Part shown: positions 63,809-64,000 of the stretch, in pieces
Layout of the letters: each line of letters begins with the position of its first letter
How positions within the stretch are numbered: position 1 is the stretch's first letter
Source: Bryobacteraceae bacterium CoA2 C42
Lineage (GTDB): Bacteria > Acidobacteriota > Terriglobia > Bryobacterales > Bryobacteraceae
DNA length: 64,000 nt
Direction: 5' to 3'
Assembly: GCA_019931245.1 (NCBI GenBank)
Contig: JAINDL010000003.1
Coordinates: 56,698 to 120,697, forward strand
Position numbers and translations under genes: made by a program
The notes under the pieces: model-generated
Databases searched by the model: none
Seen by the model: only the letters and a program-made list of their open reading frames with translations
Told to the model about the DNA's origin: nothing

Positions 63809-64000
63809 CAGTTTCTCCGCTACGATTCAGGATTCCGTGTGGGCGACTCTTGCCGTGGATCACTGATGCGAACAACGACCGCACCAGTAGGCTCGGCCCA
63901 GTCCGCTTTAAGAATCCGGTCCCAGAATCATATCACCAACATAGGCCGTCCGCCGCTCTAGAAAACCCACCCCTACCTACCTCGCCCGTCTCCGGTGCCG

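Overview
The window looks like chromosomal DNA of a high-GC, Gram-negative heterotroph, most likely an acidobacterium of the Bryobacterales/Solibacter type. This is inferred from gene content, not from a marker gene. The signs are four large Oar-like TonB-dependent receptors with an N-terminal carboxypeptidase-regulatory fold, two PSCyt/DUF1549-DUF1553 + DUF1501 gene pairs, several Tat-exported Gfo/Idh/MocA and TIM-barrel enzymes, a sulfatase, a PQQ dehydrogenase with a partner cytochrome c, and multihaem cytochromes. No rRNA, tRNA or CRISPR array was seen. Most genes use C-ending codons so heavily that long meaningless antisense ORFs appear.

Layout. 1-10 kb: a GntR regulator behind palindromic sites, TonB receptor 1 with a 3-hydroxyisobutyrate-dehydrogenase-like enzyme, a divergent IclR regulator, an exported NHL propeller protein, and a minus-strand operon of two Gfo/Idh/MocA enzymes plus a DUF6807 (PmoA-like) protein. 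10-20 kb: a membrane-anchored regulator-like protein with a lectin-like ectodomain, then a tightly overlapped six-gene operon (DUF1549/1553, DUF1501, amidohydrolase, sugar isomerase/epimerase, sulfatase, MFS transporter). 20-30 kb: an accessory region with a 93-bp tandem repeat, IS1380 and IS4 transposase relics bracketing a two-gene cell-wall-binding/giant-protein module, a phage-fibre-like heptad-repeat protein with an AT-rich promoter region, and a DedA-rhodanese fusion. 30-44 kb: multihaem cytochrome and TPR protein, TonB receptor 2 with a clear terminator, a serine beta-lactamase-like hydrolase, TonB receptor 3 facing a second membrane regulator-like protein, and the PQQ dehydrogenase with its cytochrome. 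44-57 kb: a second cell-wall-binding/giant-protein pair, TonB receptor 4, a membrane alpha/beta hydrolase, a gene interrupted by an in-frame TGA, and an SDR. 57-64 kb: a minus-strand operon (DUF1549/1553, DUF1501, PPC-domain protein, SDR) and an exported beta-propeller protein.

Together the genes suggest import and oxidation of complex or sulfated carbohydrates. The observation I rate highest is a set of helically phased 6-bp direct repeats (GGAACG every 10-11 bp) on both sides of the membrane regulator-like gene at 10051-11643. Related phased repeats (GGTTAG every 10 bp) precede its paralogue at 40984-42231. I infer a ToxR/SARP-like family of membrane one-component regulators acting on neighbouring uptake and catabolic genes.
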